From assembly GCA_000438155.1 (NCBI GenBank), contig FR902884.1, forward strand, positions 22,172 through 28,604: a stretch of DNA of 6,433 nt, read 5' to 3'. Both the position numbers and the translations under genes were made by a program. Shown here piece after piece: positions 1-6,056 of this stretch. This stretch comes from Firmicutes bacterium CAG:95 (GTDB taxonomy: Bacteria; Bacillota; Clostridia; Lachnospirales; Lachnospiraceae). The notes beneath the pieces were generated by a model. The model did not search any database and was not told the origin of the DNA. It was given only the letters and a program-made list of their open reading frames with translations. Position 1 is the first letter of the stretch, and each line of letters opens with the position of its first letter.

Positions 1-424
1 GAACCGCTTGTACCATCAGTTCAATTTCTACTCCAATATCAAAAAAAGCATCATTTGTCGCTTTTGTATATCCAAAACCTCCACCTGATCCCAACACGGT
101 TGCAGAAATATTCACTCCCGTGGTTTTATCTACAGAACCATAGCCTTCCTTTACAAGCATTGCTGCTATCTGTCCCAGTATATCTCTGGTTGGATTTACA
201 TCAAAGACAAGCCAATCCTTATATTTGCTTTGATTAATTTTCAATTCCTCCTCTACTTTCGCCAGAATAACTGTTTTTCCAGATCCTCTGACTCCGGTTA
301 TCTTGTAAACAGACTCTGATGGATTATCATATGAAAAATTCTCTAATATCTCATCAATCATATTAGTATGGATATATGTGGATTCCGGTGTTTTACTGAA
401 TGTAGTTGTAAATGGATTTTGCAT
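1..424 (-). CDS. AAA-type ATP-binding protein, N-terminal part (cut by window edge)
   Basis: The minus strand is open from an ATG at 424-422 to the window edge, giving 141 residues with no stop, so the C-terminal part lies outside. The start is supported by GAGGT (431-435 on the plus strand) six bases upstream. The protein begins MQNPFTTTFSKTPESTYI, a beginning I associate with a family of Clostridial AAA ATP-binding proteins. A clear Walker A motif, GVRGSGKT, lies at residues 44-51, with K50 and T51 as the expected nucleotide-binding residues. A beta-strand-like segment WLVFDVNPTRDIL follows, then a glycine-rich stretch near residues 110-120. Walker B and the sensor residues would lie beyond the edge. 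The family is known only as P-loop ATPases, often in accessory DNA; substrate and role are unknown. Codon use is more AT-rich than in the genes to the right, which suggests a different history. The family call is firm at P-loop level and tentative below that. Confidence 0.85.
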   Translation of the reverse strand, partial: MQNPFTTTFSKTPESTYIHTNMIDEILENFSYDNPSESVYKITGVRGSGKTVILAKVEEELKINQSKYKDWLVFDVNPTRDILGQIAAMLVKEGYGSVDKTTGVNISATVLGSGGGFGYTKATNDAFFDIGVEIELMVQAV

Positions 425-446
425 GTGATTACCTCATTTATAATTA

Positions 447-507
447 TTTATACTTTTTCTATCTCTTTATACATTTTTATACTTTTTCTTTTATTTTATA
501 CTTTTTT
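447..507. repeat. Phased TTTATACTTTTT repeats (A-tracts) upstream of the ATPase gene
   Basis: TTTATACTTTTT occurs at 447-458, 476-487 and 495-506, with a variant, TTTATACATTTTT, at 466-478. The copies at 447-460 and 476-489 are identical over 14 bases (TTTATACTTTTTCT). Successive units start 19, 10 and 19 bases apart, close to one or two helical turns, and the T-runs are similarly phased. On the minus strand each unit reads AAAAAGTATAAA and lies in the leader or promoter of the ATPase gene. Phased A-tracts are known to bend DNA; repeated protein-binding sites or simple low-complexity sequence are the alternatives. Confidence 0.6.
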
Positions 508-520
508 ATATTTTTTTCAA
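493..520 (-). promoter_or_regulatory. Candidate promoter for the AAA ATPase gene
   Basis: Reading leftward, TTGAAA (520-515) is followed after 16 bases by TAAAAT (498-493), close to the sigma-A consensus. It would give a leader of roughly 60 bases before the ATG at 424. The surrounding DNA is so AT-rich that several other TATAAA-like sequences could serve as the -10, so the exact site is uncertain. Confidence 0.35.
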
Positions 521-560
521 GTAGGTTTCCAACGAATATTTTTTTCTACTTTCTTACATA

Positions 561-683
561 CTAGTACACCGAATAATAAATAACTGACACCTTGACTTGT
601 CTGATTTTCTCAAATACCTGATCTTTATCGTCCTGATCACCCAAGATTTTTTTGTAAAGTTCTTCATCTACATTTTTATAACT
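561..683 (-). pseudogene. Possible gene remnant: 40-codon open stretch ending in a stop, no usable start
   Basis: On the minus strand, 40 sense codons lie between an in-frame TAA (686-684) and a TAG stop (563-561). The translation contains VDEELYKKILGDQDDKDQVF followed by EKIRQVKVSVIYYSVY, a charged composition that looks more like a protein C-terminus than like random AT-rich DNA. No ATG lies in this frame and no ribosome binding site is seen. An ATG in the neighbouring frame (667-665) reads into a run of seven A on the minus strand (plus 647-653), where a -1 shift would join it to this frame. I do not recognise the protein. It may be the decayed end of a lost gene, or chance. Confidence 0.2.
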
Positions 684-707
684 TTATATCTATTCCACTT
701 CCAAATA

Positions 708-736
708 TGTTATACTTTAATTAATTATGCTATAAA
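708..736 (+). promoter_or_regulatory. Candidate mutS2 promoter: two extended -10 elements
   Basis: TGTTATACT at 708-716 and TGCTATAAA at 728-736 both fit the extended -10 form (TG, one base, then a TATAAT-like hexamer). Neither has a good -35 at 17 bases, which extended -10 promoters can tolerate. Transcription would start near 723 or 743, leaving a leader of about 75-95 bases before the mutS2 ATG at 816. Confidence 0.45.
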
Positions 737-742
737 TAGCAT
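727..742. promoter_or_regulatory. Operator-like palindrome overlapping the second -10 element
   Basis: ATGCTAT (727-733) and ATAGCAT (736-742) are perfect inverted arms separated by AA. The palindrome covers the extended -10 element at 728-736, a position where a bound dimeric regulator would block RNA polymerase. The two-base gap makes an RNA hairpin unlikely, so a DNA-binding site is the better reading. The binding protein is unknown. Confidence 0.4.
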
Positions 743-795
743 TCTTGTCCATTTTACCCATAATGGAACAAAACCACTGTACTCACCCAAATGTC

Positions 796-801
796 AAGGA
801 G
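796..801 (+). promoter_or_regulatory. Shine-Dalgarno AAGGAG for mutS2 with long spacing
   Basis: AAGGAG is a strong match to the anti-Shine-Dalgarno sequence and is the only one before mutS2. It lies 14 bases from the ATG at 816, longer than the usual 5-9. No alternative in-frame start codon lies between the two, so the ATG at 816 is still the best start. Confidence 0.6.
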
Positions 802-815
802 TTAAACATTATTTT

Positions 816-3197
816 ATGAACACCAAAGTTTTACACACCCTGGAATACGACAAAATCATTCAATTACTCATAGACAAAGCAACCTCTGCTCCTGGACGGG
901 AGCTGTGCCGCAGGCTCATTCCTTCCACGGATTTATCTGCGATTGAGAAAGCCCAGCAGGAAACGGGCGATGCGCTCTCCATGCTGCTTACGAAGGGCTC
1001 TACTTCCTTTGGCGGCAACAAGGATCTGCAGTTTGCCATCAAGAGTCTGGAGATCGGCTCCGCCCTCTCCATCCCGGAGCTTCTCGGCATCGCAGGTCTT
1101 CTCCAGAATACCGCCCGCATCAAATCCTATGGACGCAAAGCCCGCGAGGAGGATGCCGATACCTCGTTAACACCCTATTTTGCAGCGTTGGAACCGCTTA
1201 CCAGAGTATCGGAGGAAATCAGCCGCTGTATTCTGTCCGAAGAGGAAATTGCAGACGATGCCAGTCCGAAGCTGAAATCCATCCGCCGTTCCATTGTCTT
1301 AACCGGAGACAAAATTCACTCCCAGCTGAACAGCATGGTGAACGGCTCCTACCGAACCTACCTGCAGGACAACGTTATTACGATGCGTAACGACCGCTAC
1401 TGTATTCCTGTCAAGGCAGAATATAAGGGACAGGTCAGAGGTATGGTACATGATCAGTCCTCGACCGGTTCTACCTTTTTCATCGAACCGGAAGCCATCG
1501 TCAATCTCAACAATCAATTGAAAGAGCTTTCCATTCAGGAAAAGGAAGAGATCGAAGCCATTCTCTTTTCCTTAAGTCAGCTCTGCGCCGAACACACGGA
1601 AGAGCTGGCGCGCAACCAACAGCTGATGACACAGCTTGACTTTATTTTTGCCAAGGCTTCCCTTGCACTTGACTTAAATGCAACAAAGCCGGTTTTTAAT
1701 ACCGATCACTATATCCAGATCCGGAAAGGACGTCATCCTCTCCTTCCTTCGAAAAAGGTAGTTCCGATTGATATCCATCTCGGAAAGGATTTTGACCTTC
1801 TGGTCATCACCGGCCCCAATACCGGTGGTAAAACCGTAAGCTTAAAAACCATCGGACTGTTTACCCTCATGGGACAGGCTGGTCTTCATATTCCTGCGCT
1901 CGACCGCAGCGAGCTATCTATTTTTACAGAAGTATTTGCAGATATCGGTGACGAGCAGAGCATTGAGCAGAGTCTCAGTACCTTCTCCTCCCATATGACC
2001 AGCATTGTTTCTATCCTCCAGAAAGCCGATGCCGATTCACTGTGCCTGTTTGATGAACTGGGTGCAGGAACCGATCCGACCGAAGGTGCCGCCCTTGCAA
2101 TTGCAGTTCTGAACTACCTGCATGAGCGCGGAATCCGCACGGTTGCCACTACCCATTACAGTGAGCTTAAGGTCTATGCACTTTCTACCGGTTTTGTGGA
2201 GAACGCCTGCTGTGAATTTAACGTAGATACCCTTTCTCCGACCTACCGCCTGTTAATCGGCGTTCCCGGAAAAAGTAATGCCTTCGCGATTTCCAAAAAG
2301 CTCGGGCTTCCCGATCATATCATCGAAGCTGCCACCGCACAGATCGGTACACAGGATAAAAGCTTTGAAGACCTGCTCTCCGATCTTGAGGAAAGCAGGA
2401 TCACCATTGAGAAGGAACGCCGCGAGATTGCTTCTTATAAGGAAGAAATCAAAGCACTCCGCGAAAAGCTGCAGCAGAAGAACGAAAAAATTGATATGGC
2501 AAAGGACCGCATCTTACGTGAAGCCAATGAGCAGGCCCGTGAGATCCTGCAGGATGCCAAGGAAACGGCCGATGAAACCATCCGGATTTTCCAGAAAGCC
2601 GGTCCCAATGTTTCTCTGAAAACGCTAGAAAAGGAGCGTGAAAAGCTCCGAGGTGAAATCGGTAAGAAGAACGACAAACTGGCACTGAAAACGGCTCCCA
2701 CCAGATCCGGGAAAAAGGTCAGGGCTGAGGACCTCAAACTCGGTGACACCGTGAAAATCCTCTCCATGGGACTTGTCGGAACCGTCAGCACGCTTCCGGA
2801 TCACAAAGGAAATCTGTTCGTACAGTGCGGTATCATGCGCTCCCAGACAAATATCAAGGATCTTGCATACGGAGAAACCAAAGCAGCGCCCGAGAAGCCG
2901 GTTTTACAAAGAAGTCATACCGGAAGTGTGAAGATGTCCAAATCCATGCACGTTTCCGCTGAAATCAATCTTCTTGGCAAAACCGTGGACGAAGCGCTTG
3001 CCGAGCTTGATAAATATCTGGACGATGCCTACCTTGCACATCTTCCTTCCGTCCGTGTCGTACACGGCAAAGGAACCGGTGCTCTCCGCAGTGCCGTGCA
3101 GAACCATTTGAAGCGCATTAAATATGTGAAGAGCTATCGGCTTGGGGAATATGGAGAAGGCGACGCCGGTGTTACCATCGTCACCTTTAAGGAATAA
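816..3197 (+). CDS. mutS2: MutS2 / RqcU: ribosome-collision and recombination ATPase with Smr domain
   Basis: The 793-residue protein is of normal MutS2 length. It begins MNTKVLHTLEYDKI, which aligns with the start of Bacillus MutS2 as I remember it. The frame stays open upstream to 597, but that part is hydrophobic, low-complexity and lacks a ribosome binding site. MutS-type core helices come first, then the ATPase: Walker A GPNTGGKT at residues 333-340, Walker B LCLFDE at 409-414 followed by LGAGTDPTEGAA, and the switch histidine in THYSELK at 446-452. A charged coiled coil spans about 515-595, a KOW-like segment about 638-683, and a C-terminal Smr domain runs from about 710 with HGKGTG at 750-755. 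The usual LDLRG motif of Smr reads INLLG (717-721). In Bacillus subtilis MutS2 recognises and splits collided ribosomes; in other species it suppresses homologous recombination. It lacks the MutS mismatch-recognition domain. It is probably first in the rightward gene series. Confidence 0.96.
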   Translation: MNTKVLHTLEYDKIIQLLIDKATSAPGRELCRRLIPSTDLSAIEKAQQETGDALSMLLTKGSTSFGGNKDLQFAIKSLEIGSALSIPELLGIAGLLQNTARIKSYGRKAREEDADTSLTPYFAALEPLTRVSEEISRCILSEEEIADDASPKLKSIRRSIVLTGDKIHSQLNSMVNGSYRTYLQDNVITMRNDRYCIPVKAEYKGQVRGMVHDQSSTGSTFFIEPEAIVNLNNQLKELSIQEKEEIEAILFSLSQLCAEHTEELARNQQLMTQLDFIFAKASLALDLNATKPVFNTDHYIQIRKGRHPLLPSKKVVPIDIHLGKDFDLLVITGPNTGGKTVSLKTIGLFTLMGQAGLHIPALDRSELSIFTEVFADIGDEQSIEQSLSTFSSHMTSIVSILQKADADSLCLFDELGAGTDPTEGAALAIAVLNYLHERGIRTVATTHYSELKVYALSTGFVENACCEFNVDTLSPTYRLLIGVPGKSNAFAISKKLGLPDHIIEAATAQIGTQDKSFEDLLSDLEESRITIEKERREIASYKEEIKALREKLQQKNEKIDMAKDRILREANEQAREILQDAKETADETIRIFQKAGPNVSLKTLEKEREKLRGEIGKKNDKLALKTAPTRSGKKVRAEDLKLGDTVKILSMGLVGTVSTLPDHKGNLFVQCGIMRSQTNIKDLAYGETKAAPEKPVLQRSHTGSVKMSKSMHVSAEINLLGKTVDEALAELDKYLDDAYLAHLPSVRVVHGKGTGALRSAVQNHLKRIKYVKSYRLGEYGEGDAGVTIVTFKE

Positions 3198-3286
3198 CTT
3201 TAATAATACGAAAATTTCAACGATTTATTTTAATGATCTGTCAGAAGTTTTGAAATGGTAACTATTCAGGAAAGGTAGAATAATAT

Positions 3287-3985
3287 ATGGCTGCTAAACA
3301 GAAAATTTTAATTGTAGATGATGACAACAATATTGCAGAACTGATTTCGCTTTATCTTACAAAGGAATGCTTTGAAACCATGATCGCCGGCGATGGCGAG
3401 ACTGCACTTACACTCGCGGACAGCTTTGCCCCCAACCTGATCCTGCTTGATCTCATGCTTCCGGGCATTGACGGCTACCAGGTCTGCCGGGAAATCCGTG
3501 CCAAGTCATCCATTCCGATCATCATGCTCTCTGCCAAGGGCGAGATTTTTGATAAGGTTCTGGGATTGGAGCTCGGTGCCGACGACTATATGGAAAAACC
3601 GTTTGACTCCAAAGAACTGGTGGCACGTGTCAAGGCAGTTCTGCGCCGTTACAAACCGGCTGCTGCCGCACCGGAGGCTGCCGATATCCGATGTGTGGAA
3701 TATCCGGATCTGATTATTAATCAGACCAACTACTCTGTCCTCTATATGGGACGCACGATTGAAATGCCGCCAAAGGAGCTGGAGCTTCTGTATTTCCTTG
3801 CCTCTTCCCCGAACCATGTATTTACCCGTGAACAGCTTCTTGACCAGATCTGGGGATATGAATACATTGGTGATACCCGTACCGTTGACGTACATATTAA
3901 GCGTCTGCGTGAGAAAATCAACGATCATGAACACTGGAGGATTGCCACCATCTGGGGTATCGGCTACAAGTTTGAGACGAAATAA
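3287..3985 (+). CDS. OmpR/PhoB-family response regulator
   Basis: This 232-residue cytoplasmic regulator should receive a phosphate from the kinase encoded next and then bind DNA as a dimer. The receiver domain (about 5-120) has the acidic pair D11/D12, the phosphate-accepting D55 in LLDLMLPGIDG, the switch residue S82 in LSAKGE, and K104 in MEKPF. The C-terminal winged helix (about 131-231) has the typical run KELELLYFLASSPNHVFTRE, then LLDQIWG and the recognition-helix region TRTVDVHIKRLREKI. All key residues are present, so it should be active. An AGGAAAGG sequence (3268-3275) lies 11 bases before the ATG. The 89-base gap after mutS2 is AT-rich and could hold its own promoter, but I could not fix one. 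The targets cannot be told from the sequence. The similarity is to the PhoP/WalR type in general; I do not assign a specific name. Confidence 0.95.
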   Translation: MAAKQKILIVDDDNNIAELISLYLTKECFETMIAGDGETALTLADSFAPNLILLDLMLPGIDGYQVCREIRAKSSIPIIMLSAKGEIFDKVLGLELGADDYMEKPFDSKELVARVKAVLRRYKPAAAAPEAADIRCVEYPDLIINQTNYSVLYMGRTIEMPPKELELLYFLASSPNHVFTREQLLDQIWGYEYIGDTRTVDVHIKRLREKINDHEHWRIATIWGIGYKFETK

Positions 3986-3993
3986 TTCATGAA

Positions 3994-4012
3994 TGCTTAT
4001 CGATGATAAGCA
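3994..4012 (+). other. Perfect hairpin between regulator and kinase genes
   Basis: TGCTTATC (3994-4001) pairs exactly with GATAAGCA (4005-4012) around the loop GAT. It fills most of the 38-base gap and ends two bases before the GAGG ribosome binding site (4015-4018) of the kinase. No T-run follows directly, so it is not a standard terminator. It could tune kinase translation or protect an mRNA end after processing, or serve as a DNA-binding site. Function is inferred only from position. Confidence 0.5.
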
Positions 4013-4023
4013 GCGAGGCTTTT

Positions 4024-5451
4024 ATGAAGAAAACACTTTATCTGAAATTTATTCTGGCTTATATCATCTTCGGATTTTTTGGTTTCATGGTTGTTGCTAC
4101 CTTTGTAAGCAGTATGACCATGGAGCATCTGAAGCGTGAAAAAGCAGATGCCTTGTATAAGGAAGCAACACTGATTGCCAACACCTACGCTTCCGACCTT
4201 TACAACAATGAAACCACTCTGGAAAGTGTGAAAAACCAGCTGGATGCACTGGATACCTACCTTTCAGCTACCCTGTGGATCATTAACCCGTCCGGACGTC
4301 TGGTGCTCTGTTCCAATGAACCCATCAACGTGGAAAATGAAATTGTCATCGACAATTTTGACCCGACCATTACGGAAGGCTCCTACTACACCGTCGGGAA
4401 TTTCTTTGATACCTTTACAGAGGAACAGTTGAGTGTCTTTGCTCCGATCACCTCCGATTTCAAGGTACGTGGATATGTAGTCATCCATTATCCGATGAGT
4501 AACCTCACCGCATCCTGTAACAGTCTGCTGAACATTTCCTATATTATGCTCGTCATTCTGTTTTTACTGTCATTGATTATCCTGATCTTTTTTACTGAGC
4601 TGGTTTATCTTCCTTTACGCAAAATCACGCAGGCAACCGAGCAGTATGCATCCGGCAACATGCACTATGAATTTCAGATCGACAGTGAAGATGAAATCGG
4701 ATACCTTGGTGCAACCATTTCTTACATGGCAGGTGAAATTGCACGTTCCGAAGACGATCAGAAGAAGTTCGTGGCAAATGTTTCCCACGACTTCCGCTCA
4801 CCCTTAACCTCCATCAAGGGTTATCTGGAAGCAATGCTCGATGGCACAATTCCTCCGGAGCTTTACGAAAAATATCTGAACATTGTATTGAACGAAACCG
4901 AACGGCTCCGTAAGCTGACAAACAGTCTGCTGACCTTAAATAACCTGAATACGAAGGGAATGCTCCTGGATATCAGCCGCTTTAACATCAACGCCGTCAT
5001 CCGTAACACGGCTGCCTCCTTTGAAGGCACCTGCAGGCAGAAGATGATTGCCATTGAACTCATCCTCACCGGTGACGAGCTTTATGTCAAAGCCGATGTC
5101 GGGAAAATCCAGCAGGTATTGTACAACCTTCTCGACAATGCCATCAAATTCAGCCACGAGGATTCCATTATCAGGATTGAAACCACGGAAAAGCACAATA
5201 AGGTATTTGTCTCTGTAAAGGACAGTGGAATCGGTATTCCGAAGGACGAACTGAAGCAGATCTGGGAACGCTTTTACAAATCTGATCTGTCCCGTGGCAG
5301 GGACAAGAAGGGAACCGGCTTAGGACTTTCCATTACCCGGGAAATCATCCGTTCCCATGGTGAAAACATTAACGTCATCAGTACAGAAGGCGTTGGCTCT
5401 GAATTTATTTTTTCACTTCCGGTTGCCGCAGACGAAGAGGATGAATACTAA
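4024..5451 (+). CDS. Membrane sensor histidine kinase (HAMP, HisKA, HATPase_c)
   Basis: This 475-residue inner-membrane kinase is the likely partner of the regulator just upstream. The start at 4024 is chosen because GAGG (4015-4018) lies five bases ahead; an in-frame ATG at 4003 has no ribosome binding site and lies in a hairpin. TM1 spans about residues 9-28, an extracellular sensor about 30-170 and TM2 about 172-195. The sensor includes WIINPSGRLVLCS, which suggests a PDC/Cache-like PAS fold. HAMP covers about 197-248. The phosphorylated histidine is H255 in NVSHDFRSPLTSIKGY. The ATP-binding domain has the N box NLLDNA (N368, N372), G1 DSGIGI (400-405), the F box IWERFYKSD and G2 GTGLGL (430-435). 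All catalytic motifs are intact. The signal sensed is unknown; a small ligand or envelope cue would suit this architecture. Confidence 0.95.
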   Translation: MKKTLYLKFILAYIIFGFFGFMVVATFVSSMTMEHLKREKADALYKEATLIANTYASDLYNNETTLESVKNQLDALDTYLSATLWIINPSGRLVLCSNEPINVENEIVIDNFDPTITEGSYYTVGNFFDTFTEEQLSVFAPITSDFKVRGYVVIHYPMSNLTASCNSLLNISYIMLVILFLLSLIILIFFTELVYLPLRKITQATEQYASGNMHYEFQIDSEDEIGYLGATISYMAGEIARSEDDQKKFVANVSHDFRSPLTSIKGYLEAMLDGTIPPELYEKYLNIVLNETERLRKLTNSLLTLNNLNTKGMLLDISRFNINAVIRNTAASFEGTCRQKMIAIELILTGDELYVKADVGKIQQVLYNLLDNAIKFSHEDSIIRIETTEKHNKVFVSVKDSGIGIPKDELKQIWERFYKSDLSRGRDKKGTGLGLSITREIIRSHGENINVISTEGVGSEFIFSLPVAADEEDEY

Positions 5452-5512
5452 TTTCTCCGGCCAGATCAGAAGATACCACATTTATCATTCATTACAGAAA
5501 GAAGGAACAAAC

Positions 5513-6025
5513 ATGCATATCATCTTACATCAGCCGGAGATTCCGGCAAATACGGGAAATATTGGAAGAACCTGTGTCGCCACTGGCACAGATCTTCATT
5601 TAATTGAGCCGCTTGGCTTCCAGCTTAACGAAAAGTCCATTAAACGTGCCGGCATGGATTACTGGGAGCATCTGAATGTCACTCGTTATATCAATTTTGA
5701 GGATTTCAAATCCCGACATCCCGGCGCCAGAATCTGGATGGCCACCACCAAGGCGCAGCATGTCTATACGGACGTTTCCTTTGGACCGGACGATTATATT
5801 ATGTTTGGAAAAGAAAGTGCTGGTATTCCGGAGGAAATTCTGATAGAATATTCAGACACGTGCATCAGAATCCCGATGTTGCCCACGATCCGGTCCTTAA
5901 ACTTATCGAATTCGGTATCGATCGTTTTATACGAAGCACTCCGTCAGCAGAATTTCGAAAGTATGCAGCTTACCGGAGAGCTCCATCGTCTTCACTGGCC
6001 GGATTCCACTATGAAAACAGAATAA
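5513..6025 (+). CDS. trmL: tRNA (cytidine(34)-2'-O)-methyltransferase TrmL (CspR type)
   Basis: TrmL is a SPOUT-class enzyme that transfers a methyl group from S-adenosylmethionine to the 2'-OH of the wobble base (C34 or modified U34) of leucine tRNAs, working as a dimer in the cytoplasm. The 170-residue length is normal for this minimal SPOUT protein. The N-terminus has HQPEIPANTGNIGRTC (6-21), then LHLIEPLGF and KRAGMDYWEH. The SAM-binding trefoil knot is shown by MFGKESAGIP (97-106), CIRIPM and RSLNLSNSVS (127-136) followed by IVLYEALRQ. AAGGA (5502-5506) lies six bases before the chosen ATG. The frame is open further upstream, from 5357, but that part overlaps the kinase gene out of frame and adds nothing like the family. 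It follows the kinase gene by 61 bases with no terminator, so it is probably co-transcribed. Confidence 0.95.
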   Translation: MHIILHQPEIPANTGNIGRTCVATGTDLHLIEPLGFQLNEKSIKRAGMDYWEHLNVTRYINFEDFKSRHPGARIWMATTKAQHVYTDVSFGPDDYIMFGKESAGIPEEILIEYSDTCIRIPMLPTIRSLNLSNSVSIVLYEALRQQNFESMQLTGELHRLHWPDSTMKTE

Positions 6026-6056
6026 ATGCACGAATATGAAACAATTGGAGTACCTT

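Larger units (their letters stand above)
425..815. other. AT-rich divergent intergenic region
   Basis: This stretch of 391 bases separates the leftward ATPase gene from rightward mutS2. The plus strand is T-rich. Within it I see repeated TTTATACTTTTT units (447-507), a candidate leftward promoter (493-520), a 40-codon antisense open stretch (561-683), two extended -10 elements with a palindrome for mutS2 (708-742), and a Shine-Dalgarno sequence (796-801). No hairpin followed by a T-run that would serve as a terminator is evident, and no RNA gene is recognisable. Confidence 0.8.

Noticed and set aside
1..8. The window starts and ends with GAACCGCT
   Set aside because: An eight-base match at the two edges, inside unrelated genes on opposite strands, is best taken as chance. 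Nothing further matches to suggest a circular or repeated sequence.
559..566. Palindrome TACTAGTA
   Set aside because: It is only eight bases, does not extend, and is not linked to a promoter element.
368..583. Plus-strand 71-residue frame, apparently membrane-like
   Set aside because: It overlaps the start of the ATPase gene in antisense, and its hydrophobic look comes from the T-rich repeats. No ribosome binding site was seen.
792..797. Perfect TTGACA on the minus strand as a leftward promoter
   Set aside because: No -10-like hexamer lies 16-18 bases further on, where the sequence reads GTTTTG, and it overlaps the mutS2 Shine-Dalgarno region.
597..815. N-terminal extension of MutS2 from a TTG at 597
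   Set aside because: It is hydrophobic, phenylalanine-rich translation of T-rich DNA with no ribosome binding site at 597, and it spans the likely promoter and Shine-Dalgarno. Known MutS2 proteins begin at the equivalent of the ATG at 816.
2435..2791. Antisense 118-residue frame within mutS2, and similar ones at 860-1123 and 3506-3934
   Set aside because: They lie opposite strongly conserved genes and their translations (serine- and arginine-rich, low complexity) reflect the sense codons.
4003..4023. Earlier kinase start at 4003 (adds MISSEAF)
   Set aside because: No Shine-Dalgarno precedes it and the codon lies in the hairpin, whereas 4024 has GAGG at a good distance and begins with the usual basic-hydrophobic membrane lead.
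5357..5512. Upstream extension of TrmL
   Set aside because: It overlaps the kinase C-terminus in another frame. The ATG at 5513 has a good ribosome binding site and begins exactly where TrmL family members begin.
5452..5512. Possible terminator between the kinase gene and trmL
   Set aside because: CCGG-type bases are present but no stem with a following T-run can be drawn.
6036..6056. Alternative MATE start at 6036
   Set aside because: It is in frame, but no ribosome binding site precedes it, and the TTGGAG that serves 6057 would lie inside it.
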